Made by a program: the position numbers and the translations under genes
The notes under the pieces: model-generated
What the model saw: the letters and a program-made list of their open reading frames with translations, nothing else
What the model was told of the DNA's origin: nothing
Databases searched by the model: none
From: Arthrobacter psychrochitiniphilus
GTDB lineage: Bacteria > Actinomycetota > Actinomycetes > Actinomycetales > Micrococcaceae
Length of the DNA stretch: 64,000 bases
Assembly: GCF_003185915.1 (NCBI RefSeq)
Contig: NZ_QHLZ01000001.1
Location: 434,001 to 498,000, forward strand
Reading direction: 5' to 3'
Shown here: piece by piece, positions 1 to 8,127 of the stretch
Layout of the letters: every line of letters starts with the position of its first letter
Numbering within the stretch: position 1 is the first letter of the stretch

Positions 1-483
1 CTTGTTTTCGGCAGTGGAGAAATCACGCAGCACATGGCTGGCAGCGTCAGCGCGGCCCGGAGGCCGGCCTACACCCGCACGCACACGGTAATAATCCTTG
101 GTGCCAAGGGTTCGGGAAATATCCCGAAGACCGTTGTGCCCGCCTTCGCCACCACCAAGTTTGAGCTTCACGGTGTCAAAGGGGATCTCAATTTCGTCAT
201 GCACGGCGATGACATTGGCGGCGGGGAGGTTATAGAACTTGGCCAGTGCCGCCGTGGGGCCTCCATTAAGATTCATGAAGACGGTGGGCTTGGCAAGGAT
301 CAACTTGTGCCCGCCCACAGCTAGGCGCCCGGTAGCAACCAGGGCCTTGGCTTTGTGGGTCTTAAAAGTGGCTCCTAGGCGGGAGGCTAGTTCCTCAACC
401 ACCATGTAGCCAATGTTGTGTCTGTTACGGCTGTAGCCGGGCCCGGGGTTCCCGAGCCCGACTACAAGCCAAGTATCACTCAT
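1..483 (-). CDS. pth: Peptidyl-tRNA hydrolase, 3' part cut by window edge
   Basis: Releases tRNA from peptidyl-tRNAs that drop off the ribosome. Reading from ATG at 481-483 gives 161 residues before the window ends. Visible family landmarks are the N-terminal LGNPG loop (residues 10-14), the catalytic His in NRHNIGY (His22), Asn71 in FMNLNGG, Asp96 in HDEIEIP and a GGHNGLRD segment, matching the catalytic Asn/His/Asn/Asp set of bacterial Pth. It lies 12 bp after the rplY stop on the same strand, a common actinobacterial gene pair, so the two are probably co-transcribed. The C-terminus lies outside the window, so completeness cannot be judged. Confidence 0.96.
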   Translation of the reverse strand, partial: MSDTWLVVGLGNPGPGYSRNRHNIGYMVVEELASRLGATFKTHKAKALVATGRLAVGGHKLILAKPTVFMNLNGGPTAALAKFYNLPAANVIAVHDEIEIPFDTVKLKLGGGEGGHNGLRDISRTLGTKDYYRVRAGVGRPPGRADAASHVLRDFSTAENK

Positions 484-495
484 AAGTATGAGGTA

Positions 496-1062
496 TTACT
501 CTGCTGCTTCTTCAGCTTCAGCGACAACAACCGGCTCAGCGAAGTGAACGATCAGCAGGTCAGGCTCGTTGACCAGCACGACGCCGGCAGGCAGTACCAG
601 ATCGCCGGCGAGGACGTGCTGGCCGGCGGCCAAGCCCTCAATGCTGACCTCAATGAAGGCAGGCAGGTCGGTTGCGTCGGCTGACAGGCTGACAACAACT
701 TCTTCCTGGTTAACAACGGTGGCCGGGGCAGGCTCGCCAACGAGGTGGACGGGAACGTCAACAATGACCTTCTCACCCTTCTTAACGGTCAGCAGGTCAA
801 TGTGCTCTACGATCTGCAGAACGGGATCGCGCTGGATGTCCTTGACCAAGGCCAGGTGAGCTTCGCCGTCGATGGTGATGGTCAGCAGAGCGTTGGAGGC
901 GCGGATGGCGCGAACCGTCTCGCGCTCCGGCAGGACCAAGTGCAGGGGGGCTGCGCCGTGGCCGTAGATAACAGCAGGGATCTGCTTGGCACGGCGGATG
1001 CGGCGTGCCGCGCCCTTGCCGAATTCGTTGCGCAGTTCGCCGTTGAGAGTCAGATCAGACAT
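496..1062 (-). CDS. rplY: 50S ribosomal protein L25 / general stress protein Ctc
   Basis: Binds 5S rRNA in the large ribosomal subunit. At 188 residues this is the long Ctc/TL5 form: an N-terminal L25 beta-barrel (about residues 1-92, opening MSDLTLNGELRNEFGKGAARR) followed by a second C-terminal domain (about 100-175) and an acidic Glu/Ala tail. An AAGGAG Shine-Dalgarno sequence stands 8-9 nt before the ATG, which fixes the start. It is followed by pth and preceded by a 264-bp gap that holds a terminator for prs and a possible promoter. The alternative name Ctc reflects stress induction known in Bacillus; no stress promoter is recognisable here. Confidence 0.95.
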   Translation of the reverse strand: MSDLTLNGELRNEFGKGAARRIRRAKQIPAVIYGHGAAPLHLVLPERETVRAIRASNALLTITIDGEAHLALVKDIQRDPVLQIVEHIDLLTVKKGEKVIVDVPVHLVGEPAPATVVNQEEVVVSLSADATDLPAFIEVSIEGLAAGQHVLAGDLVLPAGVVLVNEPDLLIVHFAEPVVVAEAEEAAE

Positions 1063-1200
1063 AAAAAATGCTCCTTCTTGATGGGTGGGCGTGGACTAAA
1101 CAGGTCAACACAATCCACAACACATTCGTCAGGAGCTGCGAGACCCAGTCGATCACGGACACCCACACTATGGGTGTCCCTCGCCAAGGTTTACTGCACA

Positions 1201-1206
1201 AGTTTA
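1201..1206 (-). promoter_or_regulatory. Possible -10 box for rplY-pth
   Basis: On the minus strand a TAAACT hexamer fits the actinobacterial TANNNT -10 consensus. Transcription would start near 1194, leaving a leader of about 130 nt before rplY. The upstream -35 candidate (TTGCTA, spacer 14) is poor, so this is tentative. Confidence 0.35.
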
Positions 1207-1232
1207 GCAGAACGCGAGGGTAGCAAACGCCA

Positions 1233-1264
1233 ACGGCCGCTTCCCGGAGAGGGGAAGCGGCCGT
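1233..1264 (-). terminator. Hairpin terminator downstream of prs
   Basis: Perfect 13-bp inverted repeat (ACGGCCGCTTCCC and its complement) with a 6-nt loop, 63 bp beyond the prs stop and inside the rplY upstream gap. There is no U-tract, as is usual for high-GC actinobacterial terminators. Confidence 0.6.
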
Positions 1265-1326
1265 CAGTGGTGCTGGGCCCTCAGTGTTCAGACGCGTCAG
1301 CGGCTGGACAGTGGGAGGGCGTGGGA

Positions 1327-2307
1327 CTAGGCATCGCCGTCGAACAAGCTGGTGACTGAGCCGTCCTCGAAGACTTCCTTGATGGCCCGTGCCAGCAGGG
1401 GTGCGATAGAGAGCACTGTCAGCGTGGGGAAGCGCTTCTCCTCCGGGATGGGCAGCGTGTTGGTAACGACCACTTCACGGGCACCACAGTTGGCCAGGCG
1501 TTCGGACGCTGGGTCAGAAAGGATGGCGTGCGTGGCGGCGATGATGACATCCTTTGCGCCAGCATCCTTGAGGACACGTACCGCACCAGCAATGGTTCCA
1601 CCGGTGTCGATCATGTCATCGATCAGAACGCAGGTGCGTCCTTCAACCTGACCCACCACGGTCTTGGAGACAGCCTGGTTCGGCACTGTCAGATCTCGTG
1701 ACTTGTGCACGAACGCCAAGGGGGCACCGCCCAAGCGCTCGGCCCACTGCTCAGCCACGCGCACACGGCCGGTGTCCGGGGAAACTACGGTGACGGCGTC
1801 GTCCCCGATGACCTTGCGGATGTGGTCCGCCAGCAGCGGGATGCCGAAGAGGTGGTCCACGGGGCCGTCGAAGAAGCCCTGGATCTGTGCGGTGTGCAAA
1901 TCAACGCTCATGATGCGGTCTGCGCCAGCGGTCTTGTACAGATCTGCCACCAAGCGAGCCGAGATGGGTTCGCGGCCGCGGCCCTTCTTGTCCTGACGTG
2001 AATACGGGTAGAACGGGGCCACCACGGTGATGCGGCGGGCAGAAGCGCGCTTCATGGAGTCAACCATGATCAGCTGCTCCATCAGCCAGTTATTCATCGG
2101 GGCGGGGTGAGCCTGGATGATGAAGACTTCCTTGCCGCGCACGCTTTCGCCGGAGCGGACGTAAATCTCACCATTGGCGAAGTCGTAGGCAGACATCGGC
2201 AGCAGCTCGGTCCCCAGACACTTGGCCACTTCCTCGGCCAGTTCAGGGTGGGCGCGGCCGGAGGCCAGCACCAGCTTTTTGTCGACGTTATGGACTAGTT
2301 CGCTCAT
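1327..2307 (-). CDS. prs: Ribose-phosphate pyrophosphokinase
   Basis: Makes PRPP from ribose 5-phosphate and ATP, feeding purine, pyrimidine, His, Trp and NAD synthesis. The 326-residue length is normal for class I enzymes. Two Rossmann-like halves are visible: an N-terminal half with FANGEIYV and the flexible-loop residues around YSRQDKKGRGREP, and a C-terminal half with the PRPP-binding signature VLIDDMIDTGGTIAGA. It follows glmU by 38 bp on the same strand, a conserved pair in Actinobacteria, and the hairpin at 1233-1264 closes the unit. The upstream Shine-Dalgarno is weak (GAGAAAG), consistent with translational coupling to glmU. Confidence 0.97.
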   Translation of the reverse strand: MSELVHNVDKKLVLASGRAHPELAEEVAKCLGTELLPMSAYDFANGEIYVRSGESVRGKEVFIIQAHPAPMNNWLMEQLIMVDSMKRASARRITVVAPFYPYSRQDKKGRGREPISARLVADLYKTAGADRIMSVDLHTAQIQGFFDGPVDHLFGIPLLADHIRKVIGDDAVTVVSPDTGRVRVAEQWAERLGGAPLAFVHKSRDLTVPNQAVSKTVVGQVEGRTCVLIDDMIDTGGTIAGAVRVLKDAGAKDVIIAATHAILSDPASERLANCGAREVVVTNTLPIPEEKRFPTLTVLSIAPLLARAIKEVFEDGSVTSLFDGDA

Positions 2308-2345
2308 GATTTTCTTTCTCGCAGTGGTGGGGTCGGTGAGAAGTT

Positions 2346-3827
2346 TTAGTTGGCTGAATCATCTGAGGCGCGGGCATTTTCGGCAGCCTGGGCAGAGATG
2401 CTCCCCGGACGGTTCGCCGCGGTCCAGCCTTCGAGGTTGCGCTGTGGGGCCACGGTCAGAGTCAGTGCACCTGCCGGAACGTCCTTGCGGACAATGGCTC
2501 CGGCTCCCGTGAAGGCGCCGTCTCCCACCGTGACAGGAGCTACGAAGACTGTGTTGGATCCGGTTCGCACACCGGAGCCGATGACCGTGCGGTGCTTGTT
2601 CACGCCGTCGAAGTTGGCCGTGATGTTGCCGCAGCCAATGTTGGTGTCCTCACCAATTTCGGTGTCTCCGGCGTAGCCTAGGTGGCTGAGCTTGGAGCCG
2701 CGGCCAATGGTGACGTTCTTCGTTTCATAGAACGCGCCGATCTTGCCGTCGGCACCCAGAACGGTCCCCGGACGCAGGTAGGTGAACGGACCCACATGGG
2801 CGCCCTCGCCAATGATGGCACCGGAGCCGTGGGTGCGCGTGACTTCGGCACCTTCGCCAATCTGGACATCGGTCAGCGTTGAATCTGGACCCACGACGGC
2901 GTCCCTCGCCACAGTGGTTTTACCGTGGAGTTGGGTGCCGGGCAAGATGGTGACATCTTCGGCCAGCTGCACAGTGGAATCTATCCAGGTGGTGGCGGGG
3001 TCAATGACACTCACACCCGCGCGCATCCAGCTCGCAACAATGCGGTGGTTGTGCTCGGTACCAAGCGCCGCTAGCTGAACGCGGTCATTGGCGCCTTCCA
3101 CCTGCCAGCGGTCAGTGGTGGAGACTGCGGCCACCCGGCCACCGCTGTTCCTGGCCAGGGACAGCACATCCGTCAGGTACATCTCGCCCTGATTGTTATC
3201 TGTGGTGACACTCTTGAGCGCTTCCCGCAGGACGGCAGCGTTGAAGGCGTAGATGCCGGAGTTGATTTCGCGGATTTCACGCTCAGATTCAGTAGCGTCC
3301 TTATGCTCACGGATACCCAAGACCGTGCCGTCAGTGCCATCGCGCAGGATGCGTCCGTAGCCGGTGGCGTCATCCAGAACCGCAGTCAGTACGGTGACGG
3401 CGTTGGCGTCCTTGTTGTGCGTGTCCACCAACTCGGCCAGCAATGTTGTGGTCAGCAGCGGCACGTCACCGTAAGTGACAACAACGGTGCCCTCCACGGC
3501 GGTCTGGGCGCCGGCCTGGGCGTCTAGGGCTTCGAGTGCCTGCTGAACAGCGCGGCCGGTTCCGGGAATCTCATCCTGATCAACAATGCGGGCGCGTTCA
3601 TCGAGAGCCGCAATGTGCGCTGCAACAAGATCGCGCTCGTGGCGGACAACCACTGCCAGTGTGTCAGGGTTCAAGCCTTGTGCGGCTGCCATGGCGTGGC
3701 CCACCATGGAGATCCCGCCAATGGTGTGCAAGATCTTGGGTGTGCGTGACTTCATCCGGGTGCCTGCGCCCGCAGCGAGGACAATGACAGCTGCCGGGTT
3801 GTTACTGATGATCTCTTGGCGGCTCAC
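2346..3827 (-). CDS. glmU: Bifunctional UDP-GlcNAc pyrophosphorylase / GlcN-1-P acetyltransferase
   Basis: Makes UDP-GlcNAc for peptidoglycan in two steps. The N-terminal uridyltransferase domain (about 12-250) carries the LAAGAGTRMKS nucleotide loop. The C-terminal left-handed beta-helix (about 270-470) is full of hexapeptide repeats and includes KLSHLGYAGDTEIG. I chose the GTG at 3825-3827 (493 residues). It has AGGAG 9 nt upstream, and the longer open frame reads through the neighbouring tRNA gene, so it cannot be coding there. A short Ala/Asp/Ser tail follows the acetyltransferase domain. It heads the glmU-prs unit. Confidence 0.95.
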   Translation of the reverse strand: MSRQEIISNNPAAVIVLAAGAGTRMKSRTPKILHTIGGISMVGHAMAAAQGLNPDTLAVVVRHERDLVAAHIAALDERARIVDQDEIPGTGRAVQQALEALDAQAGAQTAVEGTVVVTYGDVPLLTTTLLAELVDTHNKDANAVTVLTAVLDDATGYGRILRDGTDGTVLGIREHKDATESEREIREINSGIYAFNAAVLREALKSVTTDNNQGEMYLTDVLSLARNSGGRVAAVSTTDRWQVEGANDRVQLAALGTEHNHRIVASWMRAGVSVIDPATTWIDSTVQLAEDVTILPGTQLHGKTTVARDAVVGPDSTLTDVQIGEGAEVTRTHGSGAIIGEGAHVGPFTYLRPGTVLGADGKIGAFYETKNVTIGRGSKLSHLGYAGDTEIGEDTNIGCGNITANFDGVNKHRTVIGSGVRTGSNTVFVAPVTVGDGAFTGAGAIVRKDVPAGALTLTVAPQRNLEGWTAANRPGSISAQAAENARASDDSAN

Positions 3828-3931
3828 TAAGTGGCGCTCCTGCCCGGACCTCGGTCCGATTTCAAACGTACGCAATGGGAAACAATTCCATGGTACCTGC
3901 TTGGCCGAGCGGCCTGATCTCTTCCTAAAAG

Positions 3932-4006
3932 TGGTTCCGCCCACAGGATTCGAACCTGTACTCCACAGCTCCAAAGGCTGGGGTGCTGCCGTTACACCAG
4001 GGCGGA
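3932..4006 (-). tRNA. tRNA-Gln (anticodon UUG)
   Basis: Minus-strand cloverleaf. The 7-bp acceptor stem pairs TCCGCCC (5' end at 4006) with GGGCGGA, followed by discriminator A and an encoded CCA. The anticodon loop CTTTGGA gives UUG, and the T-loop GGTTCGAATCC is canonical. The outermost anticodon-stem pair looks mismatched (C/T). The gene sits about 105 bp upstream of glmU on the same strand. No integrase or repeated tRNA 3' end is nearby, so there is no sign that it serves as an attachment site. Confidence 0.93.
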
Positions 4007-4134
4007 CCATGAGCATCTTGCTTCCGCTGGAAGCTCACGAGAATATAGTGTGCCATGACGAGTGGCTGTTGCGCGACTTGAGCCCTCCCGTGGCGGAGCT
4101 TTTTTTGCCCCAGGGTGGCGAAGCTCACAAATTC

Positions 4135-4164
4135 TGCGCACCGTTTGGCGCCAAATGGTGCGCA
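4135..4164. repeat. 30-bp palindrome, copy A
   Basis: A near-perfect palindrome with arms TGCGCACC-G-TTTGGC, one mismatched pair, 27 bp past the stop of the AbiEi/DUF559-like gene. It shares the arm sequence TGCGCACC(G/A)TT and the following ACTTATGGAGCTG with the two copies at 5148-5223. It could serve as that gene's terminator or be a REP-like dispersed element. Confidence 0.75.
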
Positions 4165-4191
4165 ACTTATGGAGCTGAGCACGGTTCGGGG

Positions 4192-5037
4192 CTAATGGCG
4201 CGTGGCTGCAATGCTCTCCAGTGCCTGGCGCACCCACCGCAGCATCTCTTCCGGGTAGTACATGGCCACGGCTGCCCTAAAGTGCAGAACAGGCACGTCT
4301 TCAATCACCAGAACGTTGCCGCGACGAAGATCCTCTTCCCAAGCCTTTTCATTGTTATGGTATTCCCGGCCGTCAATTTCAAGCCCTAGTTGGCCATCCA
4401 CCAGTGCGTCCAGGTGACCCATACCCCGGATATGCGCCTGGCCCTGGACGTTGTATCCAGCCTTTTTCAAGTGGTACCTGGCACAGGTTTCTGCAATGGA
4501 CATTGATTGGGGGTCAATGGAATCAATGATTGTGCGAACACGGCCGTCATTGCGGCGATTGAATAACGTTCGAAGCTGCGCCAAGGTCACCTTGTGCTTG
4601 ACTACGGCCGATTCCAACACACACAGGATCTCCAGCTCAGTGCCGCATTGCGCGCAATGGCGAAGGATGTCCCTAAGCGTTAACGTGCCCTTGAATCTGT
4701 GGCTCACACAGCCTGATACGGGCCGCCCGTGGGCTATCCCAACGTGAGGTATGTCCTGATCATGAAGGACCCAGAGGCCCTCCTGCTGTGCGCGGCCAAA
4801 ACACGTCAGCTGTGCCTGGTTCTTAGCCAGGTGTTCGGCCAAGGGCAGCGAGCCCGAAGTGGCATAAACGCCGCGAGAAATACGCCGGATGGCCCCTGAT
4901 CCAAGAGCCCGCCTAATATGCCAGTCGGAGAAGCCTTTGTCCAGGAGCGCTACACGGCGAACCGCGCCACCGCTTGCGGCAATGACGCTTTCAATGGGTC
5001 TGCGAGTACTGCTGCCTTGTACGTCCATAGCACCCAT
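4192..5037 (-). CDS. AbiEi-type winged-helix + DUF559 endonuclease-like protein
   Basis: 281 residues in two parts. Residues about 15-60 (GGAVRRVALLDKGFSDWHIRRAL...ISRGVYAT) resemble the AbiEi_4 antitoxin-type winged helix. Residues about 185-270 resemble the DUF559/Vsr-like nuclease fold: GHLDALVDG, then LEIDGREYH and EEDLRRGNVL, so the acidic D...ExD and D-R-R residues are kept. Such genes are common, usually as singletons, in Arthrobacter-type genomes, and their role is not established. No AbiEii-type toxin partner lies beside it. The gene is framed by 30-bp palindromes on both sides. The start may be ATG at 5037 or the ATG three codons later. Confidence 0.75.
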   Translation of the reverse strand: MGAMDVQGSSTRRPIESVIAASGGAVRRVALLDKGFSDWHIRRALGSGAIRRISRGVYATSGSLPLAEHLAKNQAQLTCFGRAQQEGLWVLHDQDIPHVGIAHGRPVSGCVSHRFKGTLTLRDILRHCAQCGTELEILCVLESAVVKHKVTLAQLRTLFNRRNDGRVRTIIDSIDPQSMSIAETCARYHLKKAGYNVQGQAHIRGMGHLDALVDGQLGLEIDGREYHNNEKAWEEDLRRGNVLVIEDVPVLHFRAAVAMYYPEEMLRWVRQALESIAATRH

Positions 5038-5147
5038 AGTGAGCCAAGCGCCTCAGCCGGCGACAGCCCCGGCGTCGTGAATGTGAACAAGCCGGCGCCC
5101 AGCTAGGGCTGTGGAGGAACGCGGCTGCGTATAGAGCCCTCTGAAGC

Positions 5148-5177
5148 TGCGCACCGTTGCAGGAACAATGGTGCGCA
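5148..5177. repeat. 30-bp palindrome, copy B
   Basis: Arms TGCGCACCGTT and AATGGTGCGCA separated by GCAGGAAC, exactly the length of copy A. It is followed by ACTCTTGGGGCTG, which matches the sequence after copy A. Confidence 0.75.
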
Positions 5178-5183
5178 ACTCTT

Positions 5184-5223
5184 GGGGCTGCACACCATTG
5201 CAGGAACAACGGTGCGCAGCCCC
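5184..5223. repeat. 30-bp palindrome, copy C, with extended stem
   Basis: The core palindrome at 5189-5218 uses the same GCAGGAAC loop as copy B. The stem extends outward to 16 bp (GGGGCTGCACACCATT against AACGGTGCGCAGCCCC) with two non-Watson-Crick pairs. It begins 8 bp past the ABC-F stop, so in the minus direction it is also a plausible terminator. Confidence 0.75.
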
Positions 5224-5230
5224 AAACGTG

Positions 5231-7024
5231 TTACTCGAGCACGCCCGAGGCCTCAAGCCATTCAAGCTCCAGGCCCTCGCGCTCGGAGGCGAGCTTGGCC
5301 AGCTTCGCTTGCAGATCAGCCAGGGCGTCATAGTCTCCCACACTGGTTGCCATCTGAGCATGGACCTTGGCATCGGCAGCGGAGTTCTTGCCCAGCTGAC
5401 GCTCCAGCCGGTTCAGCACCTTCCGGGCGTCGCGCTTCTGCCCCTCCGTGGGGCCGGACGGGGCCGCAGTGGCAGCGGCCGGGCTGGACGCTGAGGGCCC
5501 CACGCCAGCATTGGCGCGCAGCTCCAAGTACTCGTCCACGCCCCGCACCAACCCTCGCAGCTTTCCGTCGCCCAGCAGCGCCATCTGGTGATCGGTGACG
5601 CGCTCCAGCAAGTACCTATCATGCGAGACCACCACGAGCGTGCCGGGCCAGCCATCGAGCACATCTTCCACTGCCGCAAGGGTGTCCGTATCCAAGTCAT
5701 TCGTAGGCTCATCGAGCATGAGCACGTTCGGCTCCCCCACCAGCAGGCGCAGCAACTGCAAACGCCTGCGCTCACCACCGGAGAGATCCTTGACCATGGT
5801 CCACTGCTTGTCCTTGGTGAACCCGAGCTGCTCCACGAGCGTCCCGGCGCTCATTTCCTTGCCGCCCACGTCAAAGGAACGCTTTTCACGCTCAATAACC
5901 TCAATGACGCGCATGTTCAGCACGTCATCGAGCTCTTTGACTTCCTGTGTGAGCACGGCGGTCTTGACGGTGCTGCCGCATTTGACCTTGCCGGAGGTCG
6001 GTTCAACCTCACCGTTGAGCAACTGCAACAGGGTGGTCTTTCCGGCACCGTTGACACCGACCAGGCCGAGCCGCTCGCCCGGGGCAAGACGCAGCGTGAT
6101 GTTCTTGAAGATCTCCTTGGCGTTCTCACCCTCCCCATAGCTCAGGGAGATGTTCTCAAGGTCAATGACGTCCTTGCCCAGGCGGGCGGTTGCCATCTTC
6201 GACAGCGCCACCGAGTCACGGGGTTCTGGTACGTCCGCGATGAGCTCGTTGGCAGCCTCAATACGGAACTTGGGCTTGGCCGTACGCGCCGGGGCGCCGC
6301 GACGCAGCCAGGCAAGTTCCTTCTTGACCAGCTGGACGCGCTTGGACTCAACCACTGAGTTCATCCGGTCCCGCTCGGCCCGGGCCAGCACGTAGGCGGC
6401 GTAACCGCCGTCGAACGGGTCAATGATCCCGTCATGGACTTCCCAGGTGCGGGTGCACACTTCATCCAGGAACCAGCGATCGTGGGTGACCACTACAAAG
6501 GCGCCCTCGTTGGCCCGCCAGCGCTGGTTCAGGTGCTTGGCCAACCAGGCCACGCCCTCCACATCCAGGTGGTTGGTGGGCTCATCGAGCATGATGACAT
6601 CGTCATCACCGATCAGCAGTTTGGCCAGGGCAACGCGGCGTTTCTGTCCACCGGAGAGCGAATGGATGTTGGCATGCCAGTCCACCTCTCCCACCAGCGC
6701 ACCCATGATTTCACGGATCTTGGGGTTGGACGCCCATTCATGGTCCGCCGCCTCCCCCACAATCGCGAAGCCCACCGTATGTTCGCCGTCCAGCACGTCC
6801 GTCTGGTCCAGGTAACTGACCTGGACCCCGCCGCGCACGGTGACACGGCCGGAGTCCGCAGTTTGGCGCCCGGCCAGCAGGCGCATCAGCGTGGACTTGC
6901 CGTCGCCATTACGTCCCACAATGCCAATGCGGTCCCCTTCTTCAAGCCCGACACTGACGCCGTCGAGCACGGTTCGGGTGGCGAAGGCAATGCTTAGATT
7001 TTCTCCGCCCAGCAAATGAGCCAC
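5231..7024 (-). CDS. ABC-F family ATPase (Uup-like)
   Basis: Soluble tandem ABC ATPase of the ABC-F class, which acts on ribosomes rather than in membranes. It is 597 residues with two nucleotide-binding domains. Walker A motifs are GRNGDGKST (about 37) and GVNGAGKTT (about 320), and signature motifs are LSGGQKRR and LSGGERRR. Each has a MLDEPTNxLD Walker B, separated by the basic interdomain linker (about 220-265). A C-terminal coiled-coil segment (about 530-590) suggests the Uup type. It has no membrane domain or resistance-gene context, so a housekeeping translation role is more likely than antibiotic protection. The start is GTG with AAGGAAAG about 9 nt upstream. Confidence 0.9.
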   Translation of the reverse strand: MAHLLGGENLSIAFATRTVLDGVSVGLEEGDRIGIVGRNGDGKSTLMRLLAGRQTADSGRVTVRGGVQVSYLDQTDVLDGEHTVGFAIVGEAADHEWASNPKIREIMGALVGEVDWHANIHSLSGGQKRRVALAKLLIGDDDVIMLDEPTNHLDVEGVAWLAKHLNQRWRANEGAFVVVTHDRWFLDEVCTRTWEVHDGIIDPFDGGYAAYVLARAERDRMNSVVESKRVQLVKKELAWLRRGAPARTAKPKFRIEAANELIADVPEPRDSVALSKMATARLGKDVIDLENISLSYGEGENAKEIFKNITLRLAPGERLGLVGVNGAGKTTLLQLLNGEVEPTSGKVKCGSTVKTAVLTQEVKELDDVLNMRVIEVIEREKRSFDVGGKEMSAGTLVEQLGFTKDKQWTMVKDLSGGERRRLQLLRLLVGEPNVLMLDEPTNDLDTDTLAAVEDVLDGWPGTLVVVSHDRYLLERVTDHQMALLGDGKLRGLVRGVDEYLELRANAGVGPSASSPAAATAAPSGPTEGQKRDARKVLNRLERQLGKNSAADAKVHAQMATSVGDYDALADLQAKLAKLASEREGLELEWLEASGVLE

Positions 7025-7065
7025 GTGGTACCACTTTCCTTCAGATTTTGGATATAAAAATTTTT

Positions 7066-8124
7066 CTAGGCGACTATGTGGGCGCCGTGAACAGGTCCCT
7101 GCACAGCCCAGGCCTCATGGCCCAGACCGGCCAGAGCCGCCGACAACGACTGCGCATGGTCTGCGTCCTCGGCCAGAAACGCGATGGTGGGCCCAGATCC
7201 GGACACCAACGCTGCCAGCGCACCCAGCGACTTCCCCTCGGCCAGGGTCTGGGTCAGCGACGGTGCCAGCGACACTGCCGAGGCCTGCAAATCGTTGTGT
7301 AACCAGGGGGCCAGTGCCTGCGCATCCCCGGCCCGCAACGCCGCCAAGACACCAGCCTTGATCTGGCTGGGTTCCGAAGCGGTGATCCCGGCAGCCAGGC
7401 GCAGCGCATCAAGCCTGTCATAGACCACCGGGGTGGACAGCCCAAAGTCTGCCGGAACCAGCACCCAATGCAGTGGCGTGGGTGCCAGAGCAGGGCTGAG
7501 CTCATCCCCAATGCCCAGCCCGACGGCGGCACCCCCCATGAGTGCGAACGGCACGTCTGAGCCAAGTTCGGACCCCAGTTGGGCCAGCTCTTCACGGGAG
7601 AGGCCGGTATGCCAGAGCGCGTCGCAGGCCACGAGGGTCGCTGCGGCGTCCGCCGAGCCGCCGCCCATGCCACCAGCAATGGGCACATGTTTGGTAATTT
7701 CAAGATGAACCCCGCTGGGGTCCTCAGCAATCCCAGCTACCAGAAGTGCAGCTCTGACCACCAAGTTGCTGGCATCCAGCGGTATGGTTGCCAGCAGTTC
7801 CGGCTCAAGGGAGCTTTCCGGGCTGAGTGAGACTGTGATCTCCGTGGCGGGCGTACCGGGGCGGGATGTGGCAGCCACTTCCTCGTACAGCGAGACCGCA
7901 ACATAACTGCTGGCAACGGCGTGGTAGCCGTCCGCACGTAGCGGACCCACCTGAAAATAGGCGTTGATTTTCCCCGGGGCACGCACTTTGACCCGGCGGG
8001 CGGCGGGGGCCCACGTGGGATCTGTGACGAACTGATCAGCGGAACCTGGGGCTCCACTGCTTGGTGTGGCGGCCCCGCCTGGTGTGGCGGCCCCGCCTCT
8101 TCCGCGCTTGTTCATAGGGTCCAT
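7066..8124 (-). CDS. ispE: 4-diphosphocytidyl-2-C-methyl-D-erythritol kinase
   Basis: GHMP kinase of the non-mevalonate isoprenoid pathway; it phosphorylates the 2-hydroxyl of CDP-ME. The substrate motif VRAPGKINAYFQV is at about residue 47, and the ATP loop PIAGGMGGGSADAAATL is typical of IspE. At 352 residues it is a little long because of a Gly/Ala-rich N-terminal extension (residues about 5-40) that includes a duplicated GGAATP. Its ATG lies 3 nt after the rsmA stop, so the two are probably translationally coupled, an arrangement conserved in Actinobacteria. If the first ATG is not used, the start would fall before VKVRAPGK. Confidence 0.95.
   Translation of the reverse strand: MDPMNKRGRGGAATPGGAATPSSGAPGSADQFVTDPTWAPAARRVKVRAPGKINAYFQVGPLRADGYHAVASSYVAVSLYEEVAATSRPGTPATEITVSLSPESSLEPELLATIPLDASNLVVRAALLVAGIAEDPSGVHLEITKHVPIAGGMGGGSADAAATLVACDALWHTGLSREELAQLGSELGSDVPFALMGGAAVGLGIGDELSPALAPTPLHWVLVPADFGLSTPVVYDRLDALRLAAGITASEPSQIKAGVLAALRAGDAQALAPWLHNDLQASAVSLAPSLTQTLAEGKSLGALAALVSGSGPTIAFLAEDADHAQSLSAALAGLGHEAWAVQGPVHGAHIVA
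8063..8098. repeat. 18-bp tandem duplication in ispE 5' region
   Basis: Two exact adjacent copies of GGTGTGGCGGCCCCGCCT, in frame, encoding the repeated GGAATP of the IspE N-terminus. Confidence 0.9.
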
Positions 8125-8127
8125 GGG

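Noticed and set aside
4192..5037. A complete AbiE toxin-antitoxin pair
   Set aside because: No AbiEii-like nucleotidyltransferase toxin gene is adjacent; only the winged-helix antitoxin-type domain is present, fused to a nuclease-like domain.
3932..5223. Integration of an island at tRNA-Gln
   Set aside because: The tRNA 3' end faces glmU, no integrase is present, and no duplicated tRNA 3' segment was seen beyond the AbiEi/DUF559-like gene.
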